From an uncultured Phocaeicola sp. (GTDB lineage: Bacteria > Bacteroidota > Bacteroidia > Bacteroidales > Bacteroidaceae), in the NCBI GenBank assembly GCA_944319745.1, contig CALUET010000023.1:1-64000 (forward strand): DNA of 64,000 bases, read 5' to 3'. Positions 17,352-26,250 of the stretch are shown one piece after another. Numbering within the stretch: the first letter of the stretch is position 1; each line of letters opens with the position of its first letter. The notes under the pieces were generated by a model. The model was given only the letters and a program-made list of their open reading frames with translations. It had not been told where the DNA came from and did no database searches. A program made the position numbers and the translations under genes.

Positions 17352-17825
17352 TTACTCATGGTGATAAGGTTCGTTGCTCAGTATGGTCATTGCGCGATAA
17401 AGCTGTTCCATGAAAATAAGTCGTACCATCTGGTGTGAGAAGGTCATCTTCGATAAAGAAATCTTCTCCTGTGCAGCCTGATATACAGACGGAGCGAAGC
17501 CATAAGGCCCTCCGATGATGAAAACCAAACGTTTGCTTACGGTATGCATCTTGCGCTCTATCCATGAAGCAAACTCAACGGAGCGGAATTCTTTTCCATG
17601 TTCGTCGAGCAATACTGCGATGTCTCCCGGTTGAAGTGCTTTCAGTATCAGTTCACCTTCCTTTTCTTTTTGTTGTTCCGTGCTGAGATTTTTGGTATTT
17701 TTCAGTTCGGGGATAATCTCAATGTCGAAAGGAATATAGTGTTTTGTCCTTTCGGCATAATCATTTATTGCAGAAATATAATGCTTTTCTACGGTCCGCC
17801 CTATCGCGAGTAATGCAAATTTCAT
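17352..17825 (-). CDS. rlmH: 23S rRNA pseudouridine-1915 N3-methyltransferase
   Basis: This 157-residue SPOUT methyltransferase methylates pseudouridine 1915 in helix 69 of 23S rRNA. The SAM-binding knot motif FIIGGPYGF (about residue 102) and the family-typical C-terminus ending YHHE are clear, and the length matches. It is cytosolic and acts on whole 70S ribosomes. Its promoter interlocks with that of the divergent nadC. Confidence 0.97.
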   Translation of the reverse strand: MKFALLAIGRTVEKHYISAINDYAERTKHYIPFDIEIIPELKNTKNLSTEQQKEKEGELILKALQPGDIAVLLDEHGKEFRSVEFASWIERKMHTVSKRLVFIIGGPYGFAPSVYQAAQEKISLSKMTFSHQMVRLIFMEQLYRAMTILSNEPYHHE

Positions 17826-17846
17826 AAGTTTTTCCGTCGGGTTCTT

Positions 17847-17878
17847 TTTGCAAAGATAGTGAATAATGCGTATCTTTG
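17847..17878 (+). promoter_or_regulatory. Promoter of nadC
   Basis: -33 TTTG (17847-17850), a 20-base spacer and -7 TATCTTTG (17871-17878) form an ideal Bacteroidetes promoter. The minus-strand -7 box of rlmH lies inside the spacer. Confidence 0.75.
17851..17858 (-). promoter_or_regulatory. -7 box of rlmH
   Basis: The minus strand reads TATCTTTG, 25 bases before the rlmH ATG. It abuts the -33 element of the divergent nadC promoter, so the two promoters cannot both be occupied at once. Confidence 0.6.
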
Positions 17879-17912
17879 TTTCGATAACGAACTGTAAAAT
17901 ACACAGAAACTT

Positions 17913-18767
17913 ATGGATGAAAAGGTAGTAAAAGATTTAATAGACCGCTTGATTGATCTTGCGTTTGCCGAAGATATCGGCGATGGTGACCATACAACTT
18001 TATCGTGCATCCCGGCCGATGCAAGAGGCAAATCGAAACTTTTGATAAAAGAAGAAGGCATTTTGGCCGGAATAGAAGTAGCAAAAGAAGTGTTTCGCCG
18101 CTTCGATCCGGACATGAAAGTCGAGGTCTTTATTCACGATGGCGAAAAAGTGAAACCCGGCGACGTGGCAATGGTGGTAGAAGGCCGCGTGCAGTCTTTG
18201 CTTCAGACAGAACGTTTGATGCTGAATATCATGCAGCGTATGAGCGGCATTGCCACGATGACCAATCGTTACGTGAAACGTTTGGAAGGAACAAAGACAC
18301 GTGTGCTCGATACGCGCAAGACAACTCCCGGAATGCGTGTCATGGAAAAGATGGCAGTAAAGATAGGAGGCGGAGTAAACCACCGCATCGGTTTGTTCGA
18401 CATGATATTGTTGAAAGACAATCATGTCGATTTTGCGGGAGGAATCAGCCAGGCAATTACGCGAGCAAAAGAATATTGTAAGGAAAAGGGCAAGAACTTG
18501 AAGATAGAAATCGAGGTCCGTAATCTGGATGAACTCCGCCAGGTACTTGAAGTAGGCGGAGTGGATAGGATTATGCTCGACAACTTTACACCGGAGAATA
18601 CGAAAAAAGCTGTTGAAATGATAGGAGGACGTTACGAAACGGAGTCTTCGGGAGGTATCACATTCGATACGTTACGCGATTATGCCGAGTGTGGTGTTGA
18701 TTACATTTCGGTGGGCGCTTTGACACATTCTGTAAAAGGATTGGACATGAGTTTTAAGGCTTGTTAG
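17913..18767 (+). CDS. nadC: Nicotinate-nucleotide pyrophosphorylase (carboxylating)
   Basis: This 284-residue enzyme converts quinolinate and PRPP to nicotinate mononucleotide in de novo NAD synthesis. The family motifs FAEDIGDGDHTT near the N-terminus, MQRMSGIAT, DTRKTTPGMR (about residue 130) and GGGVNHRIGL with LLKDNH (about residue 170) are all intact. Length is typical. Two envelope genes follow at 13- and 26-base gaps and may be cotranscribed. Confidence 0.97.
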   Translation: MDEKVVKDLIDRLIDLAFAEDIGDGDHTTLSCIPADARGKSKLLIKEEGILAGIEVAKEVFRRFDPDMKVEVFIHDGEKVKPGDVAMVVEGRVQSLLQTERLMLNIMQRMSGIATMTNRYVKRLEGTKTRVLDTRKTTPGMRVMEKMAVKIGGGVNHRIGLFDMILLKDNHVDFAGGISQAITRAKEYCKEKGKNLKIEIEVRNLDELRQVLEVGGVDRIMLDNFTPENTKKAVEMIGGRYETESSGGITFDTLRDYAECGVDYISVGALTHSVKGLDMSFKAC

Positions 18768-18780
18768 AAAAGGAGATAAT

Positions 18781-19401
18781 ATGTTAGTAAAAAGGAATGC
18801 GCAGAAAATCGTTTTATTCTTATGTTTGCTATTAAGTAATGTGACGTTTTCTCATGCGCAAAGTTGGAAAGATATACTTTCCGGAGTTGCTCAGAACGTA
18901 TTGAGCAAGGTAGACAGTGTAAGTAGTGTATCGGTTACGGGAACATGGCGGTATGTTTCACCCGATTGTAAGTTTCAAAGCGACAATTTGTTGGCGAAAG
19001 CCGGAGGTGAAGTTGCTGCTCAGAAGATAGAAGACATGATGAGTAATGTCCTTTCCAAGCTGGGCTTTGATGAAGGATGTACTTATGTGTTTAATTCAGA
19101 CAGCACATATTCTACTACGATAAAGGGACATACTTCGGAAGGAACTTATACGTATGACAATCAGACCAAGGAAATTCAGTTGAAAACAAAGTTGGGATTG
19201 AAATTTCATGCGACGGTGTCTTTCGGACTGACCGGCAAGACGATGAGTTTTTTGTTTAATGCCGATAAGTTAATGTCCCTCATACAGACAGTCGGAGAAA
19301 CGGCCGGAAATGTATCTTCAAACGCAACTTTGGGAACAGCCACCCAGTTGTTGGAGCAATACGACGGCTTGCAGTTGGGGTTTGAATTGGAAAAAGAATA
19401 A
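18781..19401 (+). CDS. DUF4923 family secreted protein
   Basis: This 206-residue protein has a signal peptide (about 1-26, ending HAQ) and one domain matching the Bacteroidetes DUF4923 family: a helical stretch, then lipocalin-like beta strands (VTGTWRY, YTYDNQTKEIQL, MSFLFN) and a C-terminal helical region. Function is unknown; it is probably periplasmic or outer-membrane associated. It starts 13 bases after nadC. Confidence 0.8.
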   Translation: MLVKRNAQKIVLFLCLLLSNVTFSHAQSWKDILSGVAQNVLSKVDSVSSVSVTGTWRYVSPDCKFQSDNLLAKAGGEVAAQKIEDMMSNVLSKLGFDEGCTYVFNSDSTYSTTIKGHTSEGTYTYDNQTKEIQLKTKLGLKFHATVSFGLTGKTMSFLFNADKLMSLIQTVGETAGNVSSNATLGTATQLLEQYDGLQLGFELEKE

Positions 19402-19427
19402 CATATTAACGGCTTGTTTTATTTTTC

Positions 19428-20621
19428 ATGAGGAAACATTTTTTCTTTTTTACCGTGATGTTGCTGCTGTCGGAAGCGTTTGTTTTACCATTGGCGGCGC
19501 AGGAAAATCTTTCGGGCGACCTGTATGAACTGGCAAAGATCAAGTCGGGAGTGCGCAATAAAAGAATCAGCAGCACAGATCCGTCGGGAGGAAACGCCGA
19601 CAGTTTCCGCGACATTAAGCCGGGAGAAAGGCGTGTGATAGCGGATATTAAGGGAAGCGGGGTGATAAACCACATCTGGATTACCATATCTCCCGAGCCG
19701 TCTCAGTTGAATCGCAGTGATGTGATTCTGCGAATGTACTGGGACGGGAAGGACTATCCTTCGGTGGAATCTCCCATCGGGCCGTTCTTCGGTCAGGGAT
19801 GGAACGAGCAATATAACTATTCATCGGCGGTTCTTTCGGCAGCACCGGGGCGCGGTACGGGATTGTCTTCGTATTTTTCCATGCCTTTTGCCGACGGGGC
19901 GCGGATAGAAATAGAAAATCAGGCCGATGTGACCATAAACTCGTTCTATTTTTATGTGGACTATCTTGAGATGGATGACTTTCCTGAGGATTTGGGGCGC
20001 TTTCACGCATGGTATAATCATGCATTGACCGGAGCTGCTCCCGAGGGAGAAACCGAATGGGGACTGACAGGTCCGCAGGGAAATAACACGACCGGAGCAG
20101 AAAACTATGTGTTTGCCGACATAAAAGGGAAAGGCCATTTCGTAGGATTAAACTATTATGTGCATTGCCCCACGCCGATGTGGTATGGAGAAGGCGATGA
20201 TATGTGGTTTATAGACGGCGAAACGAAGCCTTCGCTCGTGGGGACAGGTACGGAAGATTTCTTTAATACGTCATGGTGTCCGAAAGAGCCTTTCTTGTCT
20301 CCCTACTTCGGCTATCCGCGCGTGAATAACGACATTGGCTGGTTGGGACGGACACATGTTTATCGTTTCTTCATCAACGATCCCATCTTTTTCGAGAAAG
20401 CTCTGAAGGGAACGATAGAACACGGGCACGATAATAATCTGACGCTTGACATAGGCAGTGTGGCCTATTGGTATCAAAGCGAGGCGGCTCCTCTCCCGAA
20501 GGCGCCCACGAAGGAGATGCGAAAACTGCGTCCGTTTGTCGGCCCGAACGAAATTCATAAGTGGCGTAACGAGTGGCGTAAGAATAAAGGTTACGATCCG
20601 TATCTATGGGGAACTGAATAA
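19428..20621 (+). CDS. DUF2961/GH172 family glycoside hydrolase, secreted
   Basis: This 397-residue protein has a signal peptide (about 1-24, ending LAAQ) and a DUF2961 domain, now classed as glycoside hydrolase family 172, whose characterised members act on alpha-D-fructofuranosides or alpha-D-arabinofuranosides. The family segments RISSTDPSGGNADSF, IKGSGVINHIWIT, RMYWDGKDYPSVESP and VGTGTEDFFNTSW are clear. The substrate here is unknown. It follows the DUF4923 gene by 26 bases. Confidence 0.88.
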   Translation: MRKHFFFFTVMLLLSEAFVLPLAAQENLSGDLYELAKIKSGVRNKRISSTDPSGGNADSFRDIKPGERRVIADIKGSGVINHIWITISPEPSQLNRSDVILRMYWDGKDYPSVESPIGPFFGQGWNEQYNYSSAVLSAAPGRGTGLSSYFSMPFADGARIEIENQADVTINSFYFYVDYLEMDDFPEDLGRFHAWYNHALTGAAPEGETEWGLTGPQGNNTTGAENYVFADIKGKGHFVGLNYYVHCPTPMWYGEGDDMWFIDGETKPSLVGTGTEDFFNTSWCPKEPFLSPYFGYPRVNNDIGWLGRTHVYRFFINDPIFFEKALKGTIEHGHDNNLTLDIGSVAYWYQSEAAPLPKAPTKEMRKLRPFVGPNEIHKWRNEWRKNKGYDPYLWGTE

Positions 20622-20640
20622 TCAATTTGTTATATTGCTG

Positions 20641-20668
20641 AAATCGGGATGAAACGTCCCGATTTTTT
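20641..20668 (+). terminator. Terminator after GH172 gene
   Basis: AAATCGGGA (20641-20649) pairs with TCCCGATTT (20657-20665) around a 7-base loop, within a run of six T residues to 20668. Confidence 0.85.
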
Positions 20669-20710
20669 CTTTGTGAGAAAGTAATGTTTCATTAAAAACA
20701 ATGCAATGAT

Positions 20711-22141
20711 ATGAAGACAATTTCTTGGAAATTTTTGTGCTTACTCGTCGCGGTTTGTTTGTCGAACGCCATTGCGATAAACGCAGCGATAGTAAAAGGG
20801 ACGGTGAAAGATACGAATGGCAATCCTGTTGCCGGAGTTGTTGTGACAGACGGAAAGAATTTTTCCGTTACCGACGTGCAGGGGAGTTATCGTATGAATT
20901 CCGATCCGTTGCGTAATCCGTTGGTGTATATATCCACTCCGGCTGCTTATGAATTGCCGCAGAAAAACGGCATTGCAGACGGATTTTATCAGTATCAGGA
21001 CGCAAAGAAGAAAGAAAACGAATGTAATTTCGTGCTGAAGAAACGCGAGAAAACGACCGATTCGTTTGTATTTATTCCCATATCCGATCCGCAGGTTCGC
21101 AATGAACACGAGTTGGACCGCTTTCGTAATGAAACGGTTGTCGATTTGCGTGCGACGGTGGAAGAGCTTGCCGGGGAAGAAATTATAGGAATGGGGCTTG
21201 GCGACCTGGTCTTCGATGTGATGGAATTGAGCGAGCCTTATAAAAAAGCCGTATCCAATCTGGGAATGACAATGTTTCAGCTGATGGGAAATCACGATTT
21301 CGATCAGAAATACGTGGATATGGAGCGCACGCCTCTTCCTGAAAACGGATATGCGGAATCGAATTATTTCCGTCATTTCGGCCCTACGGATTATTCGTTT
21401 AATGTGGGAAAAGTCCATGTGGTGGCCATGAAAGATATTGATTATACGGGGCGAAAAAAATATACGGAACGTTTTACCGAGGCGCAACTGGCGTGGCTCA
21501 AGAAAGACTTAAGCTATATTCCGAAAGGTAGCCTGGTATTTTTGAATGTACATGCCCCGGTGTCCAATTCTACAGTTAGCGCCGGAGGGAATGCAAGAAA
21601 TGCCAATGCTTTGTTTAATATCCTGAGACCTTACAAAGTTCATATCTTTTCAGGTCATACTCATTACTTTGAAAATACCGAGCCGGCGCCCACCATTTAT
21701 GAACATAATATCGGTGCTGCCTGTGGAGCATGGTGGGCCGGAAATGTAAACCGTTGCGGCGCCCCAAACGGATATCTGGTTGTCAATGTCGATGGAACGG
21801 ATGTGAAATGGCGTTACAAGGCGACCGGTCATCCGGCCGATTACCGTTTCCGTTTATATAAGCCGGGAGAGTTTGAGTCGCAGTCCGGGTATGTGGTGGT
21901 CAATGTTTGGGATTGTGACCGGACTTATACGGTAAATTGGTATGAAGACGGCAAGTTGAAAGGTGCCATGCAACAGTTTGATGATGAAGATCAAGACTAT
22001 ATAACGATGAAAAAGGGGAAGAAGAGTGGTTATCATACCCGTCATCTTTATCGGGCAAAACCATCGGGAAAAGCTAAAAAGATTCGCGTGGAAGTGACAG
22101 ATCGTTTCGGCGATGTTTTTGTACAAGAAGTAAAATTATAA
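20711..22141 (+). CDS. Calcineurin-like phosphoesterase with N- and C-terminal extra domains
   Basis: This 476-residue secreted metallophosphoesterase has a signal peptide (about 1-27), an N-terminal carboxypeptidase-regulatory-like beta domain (GTVKDTNGNPVAGVVV, about 30-95), a calcineurin-like catalytic domain (about 115-345) and a C-terminal beta domain specific to Bacteroidetes members. Metal-ligand motifs SDPQV, GLGDLVFD, GNHDFD, NVHAP and GHTH are all present. It should hydrolyse a phosphoester in the periplasm or outside; the substrate is unknown. It has its own terminator and appears monocistronic. Confidence 0.88.
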   Translation: MKTISWKFLCLLVAVCLSNAIAINAAIVKGTVKDTNGNPVAGVVVTDGKNFSVTDVQGSYRMNSDPLRNPLVYISTPAAYELPQKNGIADGFYQYQDAKKKENECNFVLKKREKTTDSFVFIPISDPQVRNEHELDRFRNETVVDLRATVEELAGEEIIGMGLGDLVFDVMELSEPYKKAVSNLGMTMFQLMGNHDFDQKYVDMERTPLPENGYAESNYFRHFGPTDYSFNVGKVHVVAMKDIDYTGRKKYTERFTEAQLAWLKKDLSYIPKGSLVFLNVHAPVSNSTVSAGGNARNANALFNILRPYKVHIFSGHTHYFENTEPAPTIYEHNIGAACGAWWAGNVNRCGAPNGYLVVNVDGTDVKWRYKATGHPADYRFRLYKPGEFESQSGYVVVNVWDCDRTYTVNWYEDGKLKGAMQQFDDEDQDYITMKKGKKSGYHTRHLYRAKPSGKAKKIRVEVTDRFGDVFVQEVKL

Positions 22142-22157
22142 AAACCTAAGGCAAGAT

Positions 22158-22199
22158 AAAAAGGAACCGCCGGAGATTTTTCTCCGGCGGTTCCTTTTT
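22158..22199. terminator. Bidirectional terminator, 19-bp perfect stem
   Basis: The arms 22158-22176 and 22181-22199 pair perfectly over 19 bp around the loop TTTT, with A5/T5 ends. It terminates both the phosphoesterase gene and the convergent capsule-kinase gene. Confidence 0.92.
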
Positions 22200-22216
22200 G
22201 TATGACTCGTTTTCCG

Positions 22217-24652
22217 TTATTTTTTTCTCTTATGTTCGGCCGTCTTGTTGTCATTATAGCCGTATCCGTATCCTTTATGATAGCCGTATTTGTTTCCGTA
22301 ACCGTAAGAGTTCTTCCGTTTTGTGAAGTCGATTCCGTTTAAGACGACAGACAAATTTGAGAATTTCTTCTGCTTTTGGAGTTCGTTAATGAATTCGAAT
22401 CCGGCTTTTGGCGTGACGCCTGCGCGACAGATGTAGACGCATGTGTCAGTTATTCGGCCAATAATGGCTGTATCCGGCACCATTGCGATGGGAGCCGAGT
22501 CGACGATTATGTAATCGTAACGCGTTTTAAGCTCTTCTATACACTTGTCGAGTGTGTCTCTTGATACGAGCTCTGTCGGGTTTGGCGGAATTTGTCCTCC
22601 CGGAAGAATGTCCAGATTGGGTGAAATCCCCGAATTGACAATCAGATTTTCAAGCGGGTTATTCTCGGGATCAACCAGGTAACTTGTGATGCCGATGATT
22701 CTGCGTGGCAGAGAGAATACCTTGTTTAATCCCGGTTTTCGAATATCAAGACCTACAACAATGACCTTTTTTCCTAAGTAGGCCAATGAAAGAGCCGTAT
22801 TTCCTGCAACGAAACTTTTTCCTTCACCCGGTTGCGTGGAAGAAAACATGATGACCTTTTCCTGCGGCGAAAGCATGAAAAGCAGATTTGTTCGCAGTCC
22901 TCGGAACGTTTCTTCCATAATGTCGTTCTGGTTTTCCCTGACAAGCGATTTCTTATCTCCGTTTTCTCCCATTTGGGGAAGCTCGGCAATGATGGGAACT
23001 TTCGTTATTTTCTCGATGTCGGAACGGTTTTCTATCTTAAATCGTGTAATGTCATATAAGTAAATAATGCCCACAGGGATTCCGATGCCGAGCACCAATG
23101 CTCCAAAAAGAATAATCATCTTTTTGGGAGACACGGGACTTTTTTCTGGAAGCGTTTCTTCTATGATGCGTCCGTTGTTGGCCGTTGAGGCCAATGTTAT
23201 GGCATTTTCTTCTCTTTTCTGCAGTAACATGATGTAAAGCGATGCCTTAATCTCTTGCTGACGTGAGATTCCGATAAGTTCTTTTTCGGCTTGCGGTGCA
23301 TTGCTTATGCGGCCTTCAAACTTTCTTGACTGCTTCTCTATGTCTGCTTTTGTGATTAATAATCCTTTAAGAACGCTTTCTATTGTCGTTTTCACGCTTT
23401 TCTTCATAGCCTCTATTCCGGCATCCATGTTGATGATGGCGGGGTTGTTTTCAGAAGAAGTCCGAAGCAATTTCTTTTTTTCAATAATCATGTTATTATA
23501 TTGCTCGATGGCCGTAGTCAGGGCAATGTCTTCCAGTCCCACGTTTGCCGGAACGACTTCTTCATCATTTTTCGGATTGTTTACATATTCCTGAAGGTAT
23601 GTCACCAGATTGATCTGCGTCTCGCTCTGAACACGCTGTTGTTCATATTTGGAATTTTCCTGTAAAATCATCTGAGCATCCATTGTCAGGTCGGTAGTCA
23701 TTCCCGAACGTTGTTTAAAATCCGCTAGATGTGTTTCTGTCACGCCGAGTTCTTCATTTATAATATTGATTCGTTCTTCAATGAAGTCTGCGGTCTTCTG
23801 TGCCACTTCATTCTTTTCATCATTGGCATCTTCGTTATAAATGTAAACCAAGTGGTTGATGAAATCGGCAGCTCTCGTTTTGTCCGAGTTGATAAGCGCC
23901 AGTCTTGCGATAGTAGTTGTTTTGGAAACCGGTTCTATCGTGAGGTTGTTTGCATAACTTTGCGCGGTGCTTGTGGGAGAACTGATGAATGCTTTCAGAT
24001 TGATGGTTTCTTCGGGATCTTCTCTTTCTGCAATGATTGCCGAGTCGGGCGTAAATGTTATCACACCGACGGGGGTAGGCATTACGGCAGGCATCTCGTT
24101 GAATGTCTGCTTCATTTCGTATTCTTCCTCCTCAAGAACGTATTGAGCTTTGACCTCCATCTCGTTGTTCGGACGATATGTAATGTCCAATTCTACGGGA
24201 GCATCCAGTTGGTCTGCTTGCTGGGCCGACATGAATATGTTTACCGGTGAGTTTTTATACAGCGGAATGTTGTATCCCAACAGACGTTTTTCGTAGATGC
24301 TTTGGTACAATCCCAGGTCGTTTACAACACTTTTTATGAGGGTACGCGACTTGAGGATCTCCACTTCATTGTCGAAATTACTGGACATGGAGAACATTCC
24401 AAAGTCTTGAATGGCCGATAAGGGGTTCGCGCCGCTGGCACTTGAATTCTTATCTTCTTCTTTAATAAGGAGGGATGCCGTGACACTGTATTGCGGGATG
24501 CTGAACTTTATATACACGACAGCAATAAAAAGACATGCAATTACGCTTGCCACGAACCAGGGCCAGTAGGCTAAATATTTAAAGAAAAGAGCTCGCAGGT
24601 CGATGGCTTCTTCCTGTTCCGTATTCTGATTTTTGTTTTCTTCTTCGATCAT
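22217..24652 (-). CDS. Polysaccharide biosynthesis tyrosine autokinase, Wzc-type
   Basis: This 811-residue inner-membrane protein has a Wzz-like N-terminal region with a membrane helix (about 33-52), a long periplasmic coiled-coil segment, a second membrane helix (about 510-533) and a cytoplasmic BY-kinase domain. The Walker A motif GEGKS with K612 and the later VVGLDIRKPG and DYIIVDSAP motifs are intact. The C-terminus is a tyrosine-rich tail (seven Tyr in the YGYGNKYGYHKGYGYGY stretch), the autophosphorylation cluster. Such kinases control export of capsule or exopolysaccharide. The Wza-type gene lies upstream with a 52-base gap, but no glycosyltransferases are nearby. Confidence 0.92.
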   Translation of the reverse strand: MIEEENKNQNTEQEEAIDLRALFFKYLAYWPWFVASVIACLFIAVVYIKFSIPQYSVTASLLIKEEDKNSSASGANPLSAIQDFGMFSMSSNFDNEVEILKSRTLIKSVVNDLGLYQSIYEKRLLGYNIPLYKNSPVNIFMSAQQADQLDAPVELDITYRPNNEMEVKAQYVLEEEEYEMKQTFNEMPAVMPTPVGVITFTPDSAIIAEREDPEETINLKAFISSPTSTAQSYANNLTIEPVSKTTTIARLALINSDKTRAADFINHLVYIYNEDANDEKNEVAQKTADFIEERINIINEELGVTETHLADFKQRSGMTTDLTMDAQMILQENSKYEQQRVQSETQINLVTYLQEYVNNPKNDEEVVPANVGLEDIALTTAIEQYNNMIIEKKKLLRTSSENNPAIINMDAGIEAMKKSVKTTIESVLKGLLITKADIEKQSRKFEGRISNAPQAEKELIGISRQQEIKASLYIMLLQKREENAITLASTANNGRIIEETLPEKSPVSPKKMIILFGALVLGIGIPVGIIYLYDITRFKIENRSDIEKITKVPIIAELPQMGENGDKKSLVRENQNDIMEETFRGLRTNLLFMLSPQEKVIMFSSTQPGEGKSFVAGNTALSLAYLGKKVIVVGLDIRKPGLNKVFSLPRRIIGITSYLVDPENNPLENLIVNSGISPNLDILPGGQIPPNPTELVSRDTLDKCIEELKTRYDYIIVDSAPIAMVPDTAIIGRITDTCVYICRAGVTPKAGFEFINELQKQKKFSNLSVVLNGIDFTKRKNSYGYGNKYGYHKGYGYGYNDNKTAEHKRKK

Positions 24653-24704
24653 GATTAGTGAGTCTTATGTTTTTTCTCAGAAATGTTTCTCTTTAAAAGT
24701 GCAA

Positions 24705-25508
24705 TTAATTCTTGTTTGTTATGTTAATGATAAGGCTGGCTATTGAAACGAGAATAGATGTTGCCGAAATAACAGTGGTAGTTGTGTTACCGATGTCGGA
24801 GTTCTTTGCCTTGGTTTTATTCGGTGTTACGTAAAGAATGTCGTTTTGTTTCAGGTAAAAGTATGGTGAAAGAATAAGATCGGACTTCGTCAGATCGAGT
24901 TCCACAATTTGGCGTTCTCCCTGGGCGTCCTCGCGTATTAGTTTCACGTTTGTGCGTACGCCATACACAGTCATGTCGCCTGCCATGGCAAGAGCCTCGA
25001 GCACATTGACTTTTTCATTCGATACGGTGAATGTTCCAGGGCGGGCAACTTCTCCCAATACGGAAATCTTATAGTTGGCCATACGCACGGTTACGATGGG
25101 AACTTCTTTAAGATATGGTTTAAGACGTTCTCTGATGAGGTCTTCAGCTTCGTTCTTTGTGAGTCCGCCTACCTTCAAACGTCCCAAAACGGGGAAATCT
25201 ATTTCCCCGTTGTTGTTGACAAGATATTGTTGCAGCGTAGGCTGTGTTGTCGTATTGATGTTTGTGTTTGCTGCGTTCATCGGAGTCTGTACCGTAAGAT
25301 TAAACGGTGCGGCAGCTTGAGGATCAGTTGTGTTGATTGTAATGCTCAGAAGGTCTTTCGGCATGATCTTCGCATCGTATAAAGGAATTTCCTTTCCGTA
25401 GTTGTTGACCGTCTCGGGATCTTGCAAATAGGGGACCTTCTTGTAAGAGGTACATGCCGAAATCAAAATGGAAGCGGCGGTTGTATAAATTAAAAATCTA
25501 AATTTCAT
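24705..25508 (-). CDS. Polysaccharide export outer-membrane lipoprotein, Wza-type
   Basis: This 267-residue lipoprotein has a signal sequence with lipobox ISAC (C19) and the Bacteroidetes-typical VPYLQD segment. A polysaccharide export (Poly_export) domain follows (about 45-140), then a SLBB-type domain (about 145-220) containing ISVLGEVARPGTF. A C-terminal hydrophobic helix (about 240-263) matches the membrane-spanning helix of Wza-like channels. It should form the outer-membrane exit for a polysaccharide, together with the kinase encoded next. Confidence 0.9.
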   Translation of the reverse strand: MKFRFLIYTTAASILISACTSYKKVPYLQDPETVNNYGKEIPLYDAKIMPKDLLSITINTTDPQAAAPFNLTVQTPMNAANTNINTTTQPTLQQYLVNNNGEIDFPVLGRLKVGGLTKNEAEDLIRERLKPYLKEVPIVTVRMANYKISVLGEVARPGTFTVSNEKVNVLEALAMAGDMTVYGVRTNVKLIREDAQGERQIVELDLTKSDLILSPYFYLKQNDILYVTPNKTKAKNSDIGNTTTTVISATSILVSIASLIINITNKN

Positions 25509-25590
25509 ACTTTAGAATGTTTAGTCAAATAAAATTAACTTGTTCGTTTCTTTCTGGTAAACCTCGAAATCGTTAGTGTATTTGTTAATG

Positions 25591-26031
25591 TTATTTTTTG
25601 TGGAACAAACGTTTTATGAATCCTTTGGGACGCGTTTCCACTTCATCATCATACCTGTCGAATGTTTCTATCAATTCCTCGTAAGAAATTTTTTTGGAAA
25701 TCATTTCGTAAATGCTTCCCCAGTCGGGTAGACCTCCTACGTTTCTATCGTCAATAAACACATCTACTTTCAGTTTTCTTGAATAGTGTTTGTTCCGGTC
25801 TTTTTCTTCTTCCGGGTAATCACGGTTCACGGCATAAAACTCCACTCCGCGTTCTCTGCAGAATGAAACCGCTTCTTCCAGGTACGTTCCTTCCCTCACT
25901 GTCCAAAGAATTAGTTTATGTCCGTCTTTTATAAGTTTCTTAAGTGTGTCTATGGCAAAAGGCTTTTCTTTTCCGATAGACGGGTATCTGTCCTCAACAA
26001 TGGTTCCGTCGAAATCGATGGCAATAATCAT
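25591..26031 (-). CDS. HAD family phosphatase, BT0820-like
   Basis: This 146-residue HAD hydrolase shows motif I DFDGT (D6, D8), motif II in LWTVREG and motif III/IV in FIDDRNVGG, and resembles the small Bacteroides BT0820-type proteins. It lacks a large cap domain. The natural substrate is unknown. It heads the minus-strand group with the Wza- and Wzc-type genes (82-base gap), so a role in sugar-nucleotide or polysaccharide metabolism is possible but inferred only from context. Confidence 0.82.
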   Translation of the reverse strand: MIIAIDFDGTIVEDRYPSIGKEKPFAIDTLKKLIKDGHKLILWTVREGTYLEEAVSFCRERGVEFYAVNRDYPEEEKDRNKHYSRKLKVDVFIDDRNVGGLPDWGSIYEMISKKISYEELIETFDRYDDEVETRPKGFIKRLFHKK

Positions 26032-26128
26032 ATTTTTAAAAATATTTTACGGATGTCACATCATTTTTTCCGGCCTTTTTAAACTCGGAAATAAATCCTT
26101 ATGACCGTATGTCGGCGTAATTTTTTTG

Positions 26129-26136
26129 CAAAGGTA
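26129..26136 (-). promoter_or_regulatory. Putative -7 box of phosphatase-wza-wzc group
   Basis: The minus strand reads TACCTTTG, matching TAnnTTTG, about 100 bases before the phosphatase ATG. Confidence 0.5.
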
Positions 26137-26250
26137 GTCATTTTTTTTAATGGAAGGTCTTTTTATATTATTTCTTATTCAATTTATTGTTTTTTATTGT
26201 GAAATGAATAAAGCCAAAGAATGCTGCATGAAAAATAAAAATTTTTATCA

